Shown: positions 1 through 9,800 of the stretch, one piece after another
Numbering within the stretch: position 1 is the first letter of the stretch
How the letters are laid out: each line of letters opens with the position of its first letter
From: Phycisphaerae bacterium
GTDB lineage: Bacteria; Planctomycetota; Phycisphaerae; UBA1845; Fen-1342
Reading direction: 5' to 3'
Assembly (NCBI GenBank): GCA_022072445.1
Contig: JAJVHV010000019.1
Span: 100,897-164,896 of the forward strand
DNA length: 64,000 bases
Position numbers and translations under genes: made by a program
The notes under the pieces: generated by a model
Told to the model about the DNA's origin: nothing
Database searches by the model: none
What the model saw: the letters and a program-made list of their open reading frames with translations, nothing else

Positions 1-2297
1 GTCACGATTTTCCCGGTCTTGGTGACGCCGCCGCCAAAGTTCCACGAATACGTCTGAATCGTGCCGTCCGAGTCAGTCGACGCGCTGGCATCGAACGTCA
101 GCACGTCGCCGGTCTCCGCGCTCTGATCCGGACCGGCACTCGCCGTCGGCGCGTGATTTCCCTCGCACGGATCGCCGCTGCTCACCGTCACGACGCACGT
201 GTCGAACGACGACCACATGCCGCACGAGTCCTTCACGCGCAGCTTGACCTGGTACGTGCCCGTCGCAATAAACGTATGCGAAGCGGTGGCTCCGCCGCCG
301 GTGCCGCCATCGCCGAACGTCCACTCGTACACCTGTATCGTTCCGTCTGGGTCGCTCGACGCACGGCCGTCAAAGGCGACGCTTTGCCCGACGATTGCGG
401 ACTGGTCGGCGCCGGCATTAGCCGTCGGAGCCTGGTTGCCCAGGCACGGATCGCTGACCACGATCGCCAGCAGGTCGTAAGACGACCAGGCCTCGCAATT
501 ATCGCGGACGCGCAGCGCGACGGTGTAAAGTCCCGGTTCGGCATAAACGTGCGTCGGCGTGCGGCCCTCGCCCATCGTGTCGTCGCCAAAATACCACTCG
601 TACGCGACGATCGAGCCGTCGGCGTCGCTCGACGCGCCGCCGTCGAAGTTGACCGTCACACCCGGATCGACCGTCTGGTCGGCGCCGGCGCTGGCCGTTG
701 GCGGCTGGTTGTTCGTACACCCGCCGCCCCCCACCACGATCGTCGCATGGTCGGCGCCCGACTGGGCGCCGCACGCGTCTTTCACCCACAGCTTCGCCGT
801 CAGCGTCCCGGCGTTCGAATACGTGTGCGTCACCGTCGGCGTCGTGATCCAGCCCGACGCCTGCCCGTCGCCGAAATTCCACCAAAATTTCGCAATCGTG
901 TCATTCCCGTTCGGATCGGTCGAACCACTGGCGTCGAGCAGCAGCGGCTGACCGGTCGCGACCGTGCGGTCCGGGCCGGCGTTCGCCGCTGGCGGCTGAT
1001 TGTTCGCGCAGGGGTTGTCGGACACGGTCACGACCAGCGTGTCGTCATCCCACCGCGCGCAGTCATCCATCACCTTCAGCGTGACCGTGAACGAACCCGC
1101 GGCGGCGTACACGTGGGTCGGCGCCGTGCCGTAGCTACGGCCCGAGTCGCCGAAATCCCACTCATAGACGCGGATCGTGCCGTCGGCATCGGTCGATCCG
1201 CCGCCGTTGAACTGCGCCGTCTGCCCGACGCCGATGAACAGGTCGGCACCGGCCGCGGCGGTCGGGGCCTGGTTGTTCAGGCACGGATCGCCTTCGGCGA
1301 CCGTCACCGCGACGAGATCGGGCGCGGAGCGCGCGCCGCAATCGTCATGAACCACCAGTTCAACCTGGTACGTGCCCTGATGGCCGAAACGATGCGTCAC
1401 ATTCTTGCCCGTGGCGCCCGATCCGTCGCCGAAGCTCCACACGTACGAGCGAATCTCGCCATCGCTGTCCTGCGACGCCGATCCGTCAAATGCCACGTCC
1501 GTGTCAGCCAGGACCGAGCGATCGGCGCCGGCCTCCGCGGTCGGCGGCGTGTTATTGGCACACGCCTCCGTTTGCCGCACGTTGACGACGATCTCGTCCG
1601 GTGCCGAATACGCCTGACAGTTATCCACCACGCGCAGCGACACGACGTACGTCCCCGCCGCCGGATAAACGCGCGAAACCTCCGACTCGTGCGCGGGCGT
1701 CCCGTCCTCGAAAACCCACGCAAAACCGACAATCTGCCCGTCCGGATCGCGCGAACCGGCGGCGCTGAACTGCACCACCTCACCCGCGTCGATGGTCACG
1801 TCCGCGCCAGCGTGCGCGACCGGGCGCTGGTTGTTGATGCACGGATCGCTGTATGGCTGCACGGTGATGACGGCCGCGTCCGAAATCGACTGCGCGCCGC
1901 AGTTATCCTTCACCCAGACGCGGGCCACGTACGTGCCCGGAGCTGCGTAGATATGAGGAACGGTCAGCTCGCGCTGCCAGCCCGTCCAGTTGCCGTCGCC
2001 AAAATTCCACCACGCGCTGACCACGCGCCCGTCAAAGTCGCGCGAAAACGAACCGTTCAAATAAACCTTCTGCCCGACCGTTCCAGAAAGATCCGGACCT
2101 GCGCTCGGAATCGGCGGCGCATTGCGGCCGCAATCGCCGTCGTTATCGCGCAGCTTCTGCGGGCCGTCGCCAAAAAGCAGGTCGATCAACGTCGAGCCGT
2201 CGTCGGAATCCTGCGCACGGACGGGCGCTGCGAACGCGCATACAACGAGGATGATCGCGAACGCGCTGCGGAGTCGCGCAAGATGTGCGTCGAGCAT
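1..2297 (-). CDS. Secreted multi-PKD-repeat protein (C-terminus beyond the left edge)
   Basis: The minus strand reads open from an ATG at 2297 to the edge, giving 765 residues without a stop. The N-terminus is a signal peptide (hydrophobic AFAIILVVCAFA, then a PVRA/QD cleavage-like site). After about 55 residues come eight PKD-type repeats of about 85 residues, each with a PTA.AG.D start, a DG.I..Y.W.FGDG core and an H.Y...GTY.V.L.V.D.C end; the eighth is cut by the window edge. A conserved Cys pair per repeat (around the D-x-C and DPC.NNQ linker) suggests one disulfide per unit. PKD domains are extracellular beta-sandwiches in adhesins, surface layers and polysaccharide enzymes; no catalytic domain is visible here, so the role is inferred as structural or binding. 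The lost C-terminus may hold a dockerin-like tail as in two other secreted proteins of this window. Confidence 0.85.
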   Translation of the reverse strand, partial: MLDAHLARLRSAFAIILVVCAFAAPVRAQDSDDGSTLIDLLFGDGPQKLRDNDGDCGRNAPPIPSAGPDLSGTVGQKVYLNGSFSRDFDGRVVSAWWNFGDGNWTGWQRELTVPHIYAAPGTYVARVWVKDNCGAQSISDAAVITVQPYSDPCINNQRPVAHAGADVTIDAGEVVQFSAAGSRDPDGQIVGFAWVFEDGTPAHESEVSRVYPAAGTYVVSLRVVDNCQAYSAPDEIVVNVRQTEACANNTPPTAEAGADRSVLADTDVAFDGSASQDSDGEIRSYVWSFGDGSGATGKNVTHRFGHQGTYQVELVVHDDCGARSAPDLVAVTVAEGDPCLNNQAPTAAAGADLFIGVGQTAQFNGGGSTDADGTIRVYEWDFGDSGRSYGTAPTHVYAAAGSFTVTLKVMDDCARWDDDTLVVTVSDNPCANNQPPAANAGPDRTVATGQPLLLDASGSTDPNGNDTIAKFWWNFGDGQASGWITTPTVTHTYSNAGTLTAKLWVKDACGAQSGADHATIVVGGGGCTNNQPPTASAGADQTVDPGVTVNFDGGASSDADGSIVAYEWYFGDDTMGEGRTPTHVYAEPGLYTVALRVRDNCEAWSSYDLLAIVVSDPCLGNQAPTANAGADQSAIVGQSVAFDGRASSDPDGTIQVYEWTFGDGGTGGGATASHTFIATGTYQVKLRVKDSCGMWSSFDTCVVTVSSGDPCEGNHAPTASAGPDQSAETGDVLTFDASASTDSDGTIQTYSWNFGGGVTKTGKIV

Positions 2298-3387
2298 GAT
2301 TCCGTTCAGAAAGTTGTCGCCGGTTGAAATGACCGACGTATTTGCGTTAACGGTATCGGACCGGCGCGTGAACCCGGATCGCATCGCTCCTCTCCCCTCC
2401 GGCGAACGCCTGAGGGGCCGATCCGACAATAGCGTATCGGACTGCGATCCTGCAAGGCGCCCGGCCAGATTTTACCGGTTGTCGTACCCTGCTTGCCCCC
2501 CAAGTCCGCATCCGGCGACCGGACCCTGCGGAACTGGACGGTACGACAGTGTTAGTTTAGGAAAAGTTGCGCGGCCCGGCGCTCGGGTCCGCGAACATGT
2601 CCACGTTATCGACATTGCGGGTCGCGGTGTCGTAATCCAGGTTATCGGCGCTGGCGGCCGTTGCTCGACGGTTCGAGCGGGCGCCCGTCGCAGGACAGCT
2701 TTTCTTCAGAGAGAATCATCGGGAGCCCGTTGGTGTTCGGCTGTGCCGGCAGGTGGATGATGCACACGATTATGGAAGTAGGCGCGGTGCGCGGAGTTGC
2801 GGGTCGTGTCGCGTTGCCGGTGCTGGTTGGCGGGCAGGGCTTTTCACGGCTGAGCGGTCTTGGTAAGATGCGGTCGGTCGTGCGCGTGCGCGTGCGAGCG
2901 GAATTGCGAAAATCGCGACCGTGACCGCTTGCATCGCTTGACGCGATCGGTTAAGATTCGCATCACGGAAGCGGTAACGGACTACCGCCGCTCCTTGGGT
3001 CTGTCGGGTGAAGTGGCCGGCCTGAAGGAGAACGCGGGCCTGATTCGCGCGATATGTGACGGACCACGTTTGGCGGTCGCGGCGTCGAGATTGGCGACGA
3101 TGCGTGTGCTCGCTCAAAGGTTGGGTCGGCTCGACAATTCTGGCGATATGCGGGTTTACGAGCCATCGATACACCTTGTCAGAGGGTCAGAGTGGAATTG
3201 CGGATTGCAGAAAGGAGGAGGAGTATGTAGGCTGTCACGTGCCGTGGAGGTCGTGAACAAACAGGGGTAATCCAAACGGCCCCTTTCGGTGGTTGCGACG
3301 CGGCACGTAGGAGGCTTCGAAGAGAAGTCGGGGGCTCCGAGTGGAGTTCCAGGATCTTGGTGTTCTAACACGTTTGGAGGGTTAGAA
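2298..3387. other. Long intergenic region, no convincing gene
   Basis: About 1.1 kb separates the divergent PKD protein and the exported protein at 3388. I see no ORF with a ribosome binding site and family-like sequence; the short open stretches (for example 2860-3270) lack a recognisable domain. It contains the hairpin at 2394-2417 and a purine-rich GGAGGAGG-like run near 3219-3226. It probably holds the promoters of both flanking genes; whether it also encodes an RNA cannot be told by eye. Confidence 0.4.
2394..2417. promoter_or_regulatory. Hairpin upstream of the PKD gene
   Basis: CCCCTC and GGCG arms pair with CGCC and GAGGGG, giving a 10-bp stem with a single mismatch and an AA at the tip. 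It lies about 100 bp upstream of the minus-strand ATG at 2297, so it could be a 5' leader structure. No T-run follows on either strand, so a classical terminator is unlikely. Confidence 0.3.
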
Positions 3388-4662
3388 ATGCTTAGAAATC
3401 TGTTGGCAGGGAGCATCTCCCTCGTTCTGGCGGCTGCTGTTCCGTCCCTGGCGCTCGCGCAAGGTGAGGATGACAATCGCGGCAACTTCGCGAAAAAGGG
3501 CAGCCTTCTGTTTGTCCCCAACGTCGAACTGAACTGGGATGCGAGCACGGGCGAGATCGTCCGCGACACGTTCATCCAGCTCACGAACGACGGCCCGTCG
3601 ACCGTGAAAGTCCGCCTGTGGATGATCAACGGCGACCGCCCGGTGTGCGACGGCTCCGAGCCCGGCTGCAACAGCCGCGACTTCGTGGGCACGCTCACCC
3701 CTGAGCAGCCGGCTTACTGGGCTGCCTCGACCGGTTCGCCGGGTCTGGGTGTTCCGCAGAGCAGCGTCGGCCGTTTCGACGAGCTCGATCCGGATGGCCG
3801 CATCGATCCGAATGGTTCGGGTCGCCTGGTCCTCCGCGGCGCGATGATCATCTACGCCGTTGACACCGCCGAGAAGCCGATTCGTTACAACCGCCTGTCG
3901 GCGAGCGTGACGCTGATCGACTACGCCAACGCCAGCGCGTACGAGTACAACGCGACGGCGTTCCAGTCCGAGGCCGTCAATGAAGGCGAGCACACGGACG
4001 TCAACTACGACGGCGAGATGGATCTGGACGGCACCGAGTATGACTACGCCCCTGGCAAGCTGCTGCTCGAGTTCTACGCTGACTCGACGGCGGCCGCCGA
4101 CAACACCGCGCTGAGCGGTGCGCAGTCGGCCGTCACGGTCAAGGTCAACACGCAACTGATTCTGTTCCCGGTCGACAACGACACCCGCGACAACGTGGAA
4201 GAGCCGTATCACACCGTCACGGTCGCGGACTACGTCCTGCACGATCAGAACGAGAATCGCCGTTCGTTCACGTCGAACCACTGCGTGGCCTGCTATGACA
4301 ATCGCTTCCTGTCGGCCATTCACCCCATCTTCACGCGGTTCTTCCTGCAGCATGACAAGGGCAAGGCCCGCATCGATACCAAGGCCAACTCGTCGGCTTG
4401 CGGCGACGTCGACTGCGACGGCGGGACTGACCTGTCGGTCAACACGGCCCTGCTGGGCGTGTCGGTGAAGGTGCTGACGTTCGTCGACAACGGCGGTATC
4501 GCCGAAGCCGGTTCCTCGCTGGTCGGTCAGGAGACCGAGGCCGGCTGGGTCCGCTTCGAGATTCCGGACGGCGGCGGCGAAATCATTGACGGCAAGACGA
4601 TTCAGGGCACGATCAACGGCACCACCAACCTGGGTGGCGGCCGCAAGCTCGGTGGCAAGTAA
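3388..4662 (+). CDS. Exported protein of unknown function, probably abundant
   Basis: The 424-residue product starts at an ATG seven bases after a GGAGG (3376-3380), which rules out the longer upstream start at 3289. The N-terminus MLRNLLAGSISLVLAAAV...ALAQ is a signal peptide. The mature protein begins with beta-rich sequence (VPNVELNWD, TFIQLTNDG, VKVRLWMING) resembling a bacterial surface or fibre-like sandwich. It carries a D-x-N-x-D-G calcium-loop-like segment (DVNYDGEMDLDG, about residue 205) and a C-V-A-C pair. No family recognised. Codons are strongly biased toward C-ending synonyms, more than in neighbouring genes, and a strong terminator follows, both consistent with high expression. 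Function unknown. Confidence 0.8.
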   Translation: MLRNLLAGSISLVLAAAVPSLALAQGEDDNRGNFAKKGSLLFVPNVELNWDASTGEIVRDTFIQLTNDGPSTVKVRLWMINGDRPVCDGSEPGCNSRDFVGTLTPEQPAYWAASTGSPGLGVPQSSVGRFDELDPDGRIDPNGSGRLVLRGAMIIYAVDTAEKPIRYNRLSASVTLIDYANASAYEYNATAFQSEAVNEGEHTDVNYDGEMDLDGTEYDYAPGKLLLEFYADSTAAADNTALSGAQSAVTVKVNTQLILFPVDNDTRDNVEEPYHTVTVADYVLHDQNENRRSFTSNHCVACYDNRFLSAIHPIFTRFFLQHDKGKARIDTKANSSACGDVDCDGGTDLSVNTALLGVSVKVLTFVDNGGIAEAGSSLVGQETEAGWVRFEIPDGGGEIIDGKTIQGTINGTTNLGGGRKLGGK

Positions 4663-4719
4663 TTTGCTCCCGGAGTTGATCACCTGATGTGACTCAACTC
4701 AGTGCAGACTGAACCAAGC

Positions 4720-4756
4720 GGGGCGGGCAGGTTAATCCTGTCCGCCCCGACTTTTT
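4720..4756 (+). terminator. Rho-independent terminator after the exported protein gene
   Basis: A 12-bp GC-rich stem (GGGGCGGGCAGG paired with CCTGTCCGCCCC, one G-T pair) has a TTAAT loop and is followed by GACTTTTT. It lies 58 bp after the stop at 4662 and between convergent genes. Confidence 0.85.
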
Positions 4757-4795
4757 GTCGGACTCCGGCGGCGCCGCAGCCGCCGCGCGACGCAC

Positions 4796-6031
4796 TCACC
4801 CGCCGAGCAGGTCGACGAATCCCTCGATGTCGAATCCGGTCACAAAGCCATCGTCGTTGATATCCACGTTGTAGACCCCGCAGGCTTGCCGATAGGTGGT
4901 GGCGTACTTGTCTGGATCGGTCAGGGCCAGAACGAACGCCTCGATGTCGAAGCCGTCGACCGCGCCGTCGCAGTTGGCGTCGCCCTTGAGCACGTGAGTC
5001 CGCAGAATCTCGAGCGCGTCGATGTCGGCGTAGCCCGCGAGCAGAAAGCCGAGGTCCTCGCGCTCCACCAGACGCGTGACGCAGATTCCGCCGCCGCCGC
5101 GGTAGACCATGAAGACGTCGGCGGCGTGGCCGTCAAGCGCGAAGCGATACGGGCTGCCGGCCGTGGTCAGCGAGGGACTGCCGGCCTTCAGGCTGAGCAG
5201 GACAGCGTCGCCGACGCTCCAGAGGCCGTTGTTGTCGGCATCGAAAACCACCAGACCATCAACTTCGTCGAAGCTGCTGAGCAGGCCAAGATCGATGCGC
5301 GTGGCGTAGACCGGCGGGAAGTCGCCGGCGGTGGGGGCTTGCGTGCCGGCGGGCAGATAGAAGATGAACCCGCCGTAACTCGTGCGGCTGTCCTCGGTGA
5401 CGGAGAAGTAGATGGCGCGATCGAGCTTGTCATCGTTGTCGGCGTCGAAGGTCTGAAAATCGAGCGCGTCGAGATTGTCGAGGTCGTCGGGATCGTCGCC
5501 GCCGAAGGCCACGTCGTCGGCGAGCGTCGGGACCAGGTCGAGCGACTTCTGGCCGCGGTAGAGGTCGTTGCCGATGGTGCCGTCGTCGCCGTGCGGCCCG
5601 CAAGGCGGCATGGGGTGGTAGCAGCCGGCGCTGATGAAGAGGTCGGCGGGCTGCTGGTGCAGGATGTGCTGCTCACCGACGCTCCAGCCGGCGTCGTCGT
5701 CGCCGGGGCGGACGCTGAAGACGATCTTGAACGCCTCCGTCGGACCGACCCCGATGGAACCGTGGTTGCTGCTGATGGCGTCGATGTCGATCGGCGCGAA
5801 TGGGCCGCGAAACAGCGAGCCAGGCATGTTCACCGTTGGTCCGTCGCCCGCGGCGATGTCCTCCCCCGGAGAGGTCGGGTTGATCATCAGCAGGTCGTCG
5901 GAGCGATGGACGTCGGCGACGTAGGTGTCGACCGTCGGGGAGGTGCGGTCGAGCGAATAGGTCTGCGCCGCCGCGGCACCCGTCACGGCAAGAATTCCAC
6001 AAACGGCCGAGAGCTTTGAACGCGCGTACAT
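4796..6031 (-). CDS. Secreted protein with C-terminal dockerin-like repeats
   Basis: The 411-residue product is started at the ATG at 6031, preceded by AGGAG at good spacing; the next upstream ATG would add 18 residues before the signal peptide. The N-terminus (LSAVCGILAVTGAAAAQ) is a signal peptide. The middle is acidic and rich in D-x-D-x-D loops (for example DADNDDKLD and DADNNGLWSVGD), suggesting calcium binding. The last 60 residues contain two dockerin type I-like loops, GDANCDGAVDGFDIEAFV and VDINDDGFVTGFDIEGFV. Such tails are common on exported planctomycete proteins and their binding partner is generally unknown. A very similar tail ends the protein encoded at 19211-21208. Enzymatic function not recognised. 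Confidence 0.82.
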   Translation of the reverse strand: MYARSKLSAVCGILAVTGAAAAQTYSLDRTSPTVDTYVADVHRSDDLLMINPTSPGEDIAAGDGPTVNMPGSLFRGPFAPIDIDAISSNHGSIGVGPTEAFKIVFSVRPGDDDAGWSVGEQHILHQQPADLFISAGCYHPMPPCGPHGDDGTIGNDLYRGQKSLDLVPTLADDVAFGGDDPDDLDNLDALDFQTFDADNDDKLDRAIYFSVTEDSRTSYGGFIFYLPAGTQAPTAGDFPPVYATRIDLGLLSSFDEVDGLVVFDADNNGLWSVGDAVLLSLKAGSPSLTTAGSPYRFALDGHAADVFMVYRGGGGICVTRLVEREDLGFLLAGYADIDALEILRTHVLKGDANCDGAVDGFDIEAFVLALTDPDKYATTYRQACGVYNVDINDDGFVTGFDIEGFVDLLGG

Positions 6032-6175
6032 GATCTGTCTCCTGAATTCGTTTTCAGCGGCCGAGCAGGGCTGTCGCGTCCGCACGGACGAGCGGGCCCG
6101 CTTGCCGCCGCTGCTGGTGAACGCGAGAATGCGGCGCGGAACGGATCAGAAATCCATCTCCCAGCGTGGTGCGGT

Positions 6176-6772
6176 GTGAAGGGCGATGCGCCAGCGGATG
6201 TGACGCAGTTGCTGATCGCGCTGAGCGACGGCGCCGCCGACGCCATGGAGCAGCTCGTGCCGCTGGTGTACGACGAGCTGCGCGGCCTGGCGCAGCGTGT
6301 GCTGCGGAACGAGCGGCCCGACCGCACGCTCGGGGCCACGGCGCTGGTGAACGAAGCCTACCTGCGCCTCATCGATCAGAAACGCGTCCGCTGGCAGCAC
6401 CGCGCCCACTTTCTGGCCGTCGCCGCACGGCTCATGCGCCGCATCCTGGTCGATCATGCCCGTGCCCGGCGGACCGCGAAGCGCGGCGGCGGGCAAGCCC
6501 GCGTGCCGCTCGACGACGCGGTGGTGGTCGCGGAGCAGCAATCGGGCGACCTGCTGGCGCTTGACGAAGCCATGACGCGCCTGGCGGCACTCGATCCGCC
6601 CCAGGCCCGCGTCGTCGAGCTGCGGTTCTTCGGCGGGTTGACCGTTGAGGAGACGGCCGAAGTCGTTGGCACGTCGCCGGCGACGGTGAAGCGCGAATGG
6701 ACGCTGGCCAAGGCCTGGCTGAGGCGCGAAGTGGAACAGGCCGACACGTCCGGCGGGACGAGCCAGGGGTAG
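6176..6772 (+). CDS. ECF sigma factor, planctomycete kinase-associated type
   Basis: The 198-residue protein begins with a GTG at 6176; no strong ribosome binding site and no better in-frame start were found. Region 2 includes LVYDELRGLAQRVL and HFLAVAARLMRRILVDHARARR; region 4 is VVELRFFGGLTVEETAEVVGTSPATVKREW, a helix-turn-helix for the -35 element. The length and the D-H-A-R-x-R motif match the ECF group that in Planctomycetota sits beside Ser/Thr kinase genes. The next gene, 86 bp downstream on the same strand, is such a kinase, so the two probably form one signalling unit. No anti-sigma gene is present; control by the kinase is an inference. Confidence 0.9.
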   Translation: MKGDAPADVTQLLIALSDGAADAMEQLVPLVYDELRGLAQRVLRNERPDRTLGATALVNEAYLRLIDQKRVRWQHRAHFLAVAARLMRRILVDHARARRTAKRGGGQARVPLDDAVVVAEQQSGDLLALDEAMTRLAALDPPQARVVELRFFGGLTVEETAEVVGTSPATVKREWTLAKAWLRREVEQADTSGGTSQG

Positions 6773-6858
6773 GACCTGGAGGGCGACGCGGGTGAGAATC
6801 CGCGAGGATTTTCTGAGCCGGGTGTGGCGGCGCCGACGCGTATGGAGTCGGTGAAGCG

Positions 6859-9800
6859 ATGGACTCCGAACGCTGGCTGCGAGTCAAGGACCTGTTTCAC
6901 GCCGCCCTGAGCTGCGAGCCGCAGTCGCGCGGCGCGTATCTGTTGAGCGCCTGCGGCGACGACATGGCGCTGCGCCGCGAGGTAGAATCACTTCTGGGCT
7001 CGCACGAGCGTGCGTCGAGCTTCATCGAGCTGACGGCGGCGGAGGAGGGGAACCGTGGCGCGGCTTGGGAGGGGCGACGGGCGTCGGCGGCGCTGATCGG
7101 CCGGCGGCTGGGGCCGTACCGTCTGACAGATGAACTGGGTACGGGCGGGATGGGGGTGGTGTATCGCGCGGTCCGGGCCGACGAGGCCTACCAGCAGGCG
7201 GTAGCCGTCAAGATCATTCGCGAAGCCGGTGGTGTGCACGCCGCCGGGCTGAGCGAGGCGCTGCGGCGGCGATTCCGCGTCGAGCGGCAACTGCTGGCGG
7301 ACCTGGATCATCCGAGCATCGTGCGGCTGCTCGATGGCGGGACGACCGACGACGGCGTCACGTACCTGGTGATGGAGTGCATCGCCGGGACGCCGATCGA
7401 CCGCTACTGCGAGTCGCGGGATTTGTCGCTCCGGGCGCGGGTGGAGCTGTTCTGCAAGGTTTGTGACGCGGTGCATTACGCGCATCAGCACCTGGTCGTG
7501 CATCGCGACCTGAAGCCGGGCAACATTCTGGTGACCGACGAGGGCGTTCCGAAACTGCTGGATTTCGGCATTGCCAAGCTGGTGGAGCCGTCGGCGGTGT
7601 CGGAGGAAGCGACGACGTCGCCGCTGCTGATGACGCCGGCCTACGCCAGCCCGGAGCAGTTTCAGAGCCGGGCGGTCACGACCGCCAGCGATGTTTATGC
7701 GCTTTGTGTGGTTCTGTACGAGCTGCTGTGCGGCCGGCGGCCGTATTCGCTGGAAGGGTTGGCGATTCACGAGGCGGCTCGCGTCATCTGCGAGGAGACG
7801 CCTGTTCCGCCCAGCGCCGCGCGGGCCGGCGAGCCGGGCGCGCCGCTACGCCGCACGCAGCTCGTCGGAGACCTCGACGCGATCGTGATGAAAGGGCTGG
7901 CCAAGGAACCGCGGCGGCGCTACGCGTCGGCCGAGCAACTGGCCGACGATCTGCGGCGGTATCTGGACGGCCGGCCGGTCCTGGCGCGGCCCGACACGCT
8001 GCTGTACCGTGGCGCGAAATTCGTCCGACGACACCGGCTTGCCACGGCCGCCGTTCTGCTGGCGATGCTGGGGATCGCGGGCGGCAGCGCGGCGGCGCTG
8101 TGGCAGGCGCAGCAGGCCCGCGCGGCGCGTGACGCGGCGGAAGAGTCGCGCCGCCTCGCCGAGAAAAAGACGGAGACCGCCGAGCGTATCAGCACGTTCC
8201 TGCAGGACATCCTGGGGGCCGCGACGCCGGGCTTTGCGCGCGGCAGAGACACGGCGGTGCTGAGCGACCTGCTCGAGCAGACCAACCGGAAGATCGACAC
8301 GCAATTGGCGGATCAGCCCGAGGTGGCGGCAGCGGTTCATGATGTCATCGGCCGCACGTACCAGAGCCTGGGCAAGCTCGACACGGCCGAACGGCACCTG
8401 CGCGCCGCGCTCGAGCTGCGCCGCCAACGGCTTGGCGACGATCACGCCGATACGGTCACGAGCGTGACGCACTTGACGAAGCTGATGTTCGCGCGCGGCG
8501 ACCTGAAGGGCGCCGAGCCGCTCGTGCGTGAGACGCTCACCCGGCAGAAGCGGCTGCTGGGCGAGGAACACGTCGACGTGGCGACGACGCTGAACAACCT
8601 GGCGTCGCTGCTGTATTCGGACGGGCAGTTGGATGAGGCGGCGGCGCTCTTTCGCGACGCGCTGGCGATGCGCGCGCGGCTGCTGGGCCGGCGTCACCGG
8701 CACGTCGCGCAGAGTCTTAACAACCTCGCGACCGTGCTGAAGGCGCAGCGCGCGTATGACGCCGCGGAGCCCATGCTGCGCGAGGCGCTGACGCTGAATC
8801 GCGAGTTGCTGGGAAACGATCATCCTGAGACCGCGCAGTCGTGCAACAACCTGGCCGCACTGTGGTGGGAGATGGGGCGGTTCGACGACGCCGAGCCGCT
8901 CTACCGCGAAACACTCGCGCTGCGCGAGCGTTTGCTGGGCGCGCGGCACCCGGACGTGGCGGAGAGTCTCTCAAACCTGGGTGTCATGGCGCACACCCGC
9001 GGCCGCGACGCCGAGGCCGAGCCGCTGCTGCGGCGTGCCCTGGAGATTCGTCGTGAGGCGCTGGGCGCATCGCACGCGCTGGTCGCCGGCACATTGGGCA
9101 ATCTCGCGTCGGTCGTGCAGGCGCAGGGACGGCTGGACGAGGCCGCCGAGCTGTTTGAGCAGGCGCTGCGCGTTCATCGCGAGCAGTTTGGCGACGCCCA
9201 CGCGCTGGTGGCCAGCGACCGGCACAACCTGGGCGTGCTGGCGCAGCTGTGCGGGCGGCTCGAAGACGCCGATGCGCAGCTCACAGCGGCGCTTGAGATC
9301 CGCCGCGCGTTGTTCGGCGAGCGGCATCTCGACGTGGCGGAGAGTCTGACGGCGCTGGCGGCACTGGAGTCCGAGCGCGGCGAGGCGGACGAGGCGCGAC
9401 AGCATTACGAAGCCGCCTTGGAGATTGAGCGCGAACTGGGCGGCGGACATCCGCGGATCGCGGTCAGCCTCGCGGGGCTGGGCAAGGTGCTCATGCAGGG
9501 TGGGGAGATCGCGCCGGCCGAGGCGCGGCTGCGCGAGGCGCTAACGGTTCGCGAAGGCGCATATCCAGCGGATCACCCGGAAGTGGCCCACTCGCGGGCG
9601 CTGCTCGGCGAGTTGCTGATACTGAGCGGCCGCGCGGCGGAGGGCGAGCCACTTCTGCGCGCGGCGCTCGACGTGCTCGTGCAACGCACGCCCACGGCGT
9701 GGCCGACGGCGCGGACGCGCTCGCTGCTGGGCGCGTGCCTGGCGGCACAGCAGCGCTTCGACGAGGCCGCGCCGGCGCTGCTGGAGGCCGACGCGGCGCT

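Noticed and set aside
153..2327. Long plus-strand frame of 724 codons opposite the PKD gene
   Set aside because: It is antisense to clear PKD repeats; its translation is Arg-rich and without domains, a by-product of GC-rich codon structure.
2937..2956. Promoter from TTGACG and TAAGAT
   Set aside because: The two hexamers are only 8 bp apart, far from the usual 16-18.
2860..3270. 136-codon plus-strand frame in the long intergenic region
   Set aside because: No ribosome binding site, no family resemblance, and mixed third-position composition unlike real genes in this window.
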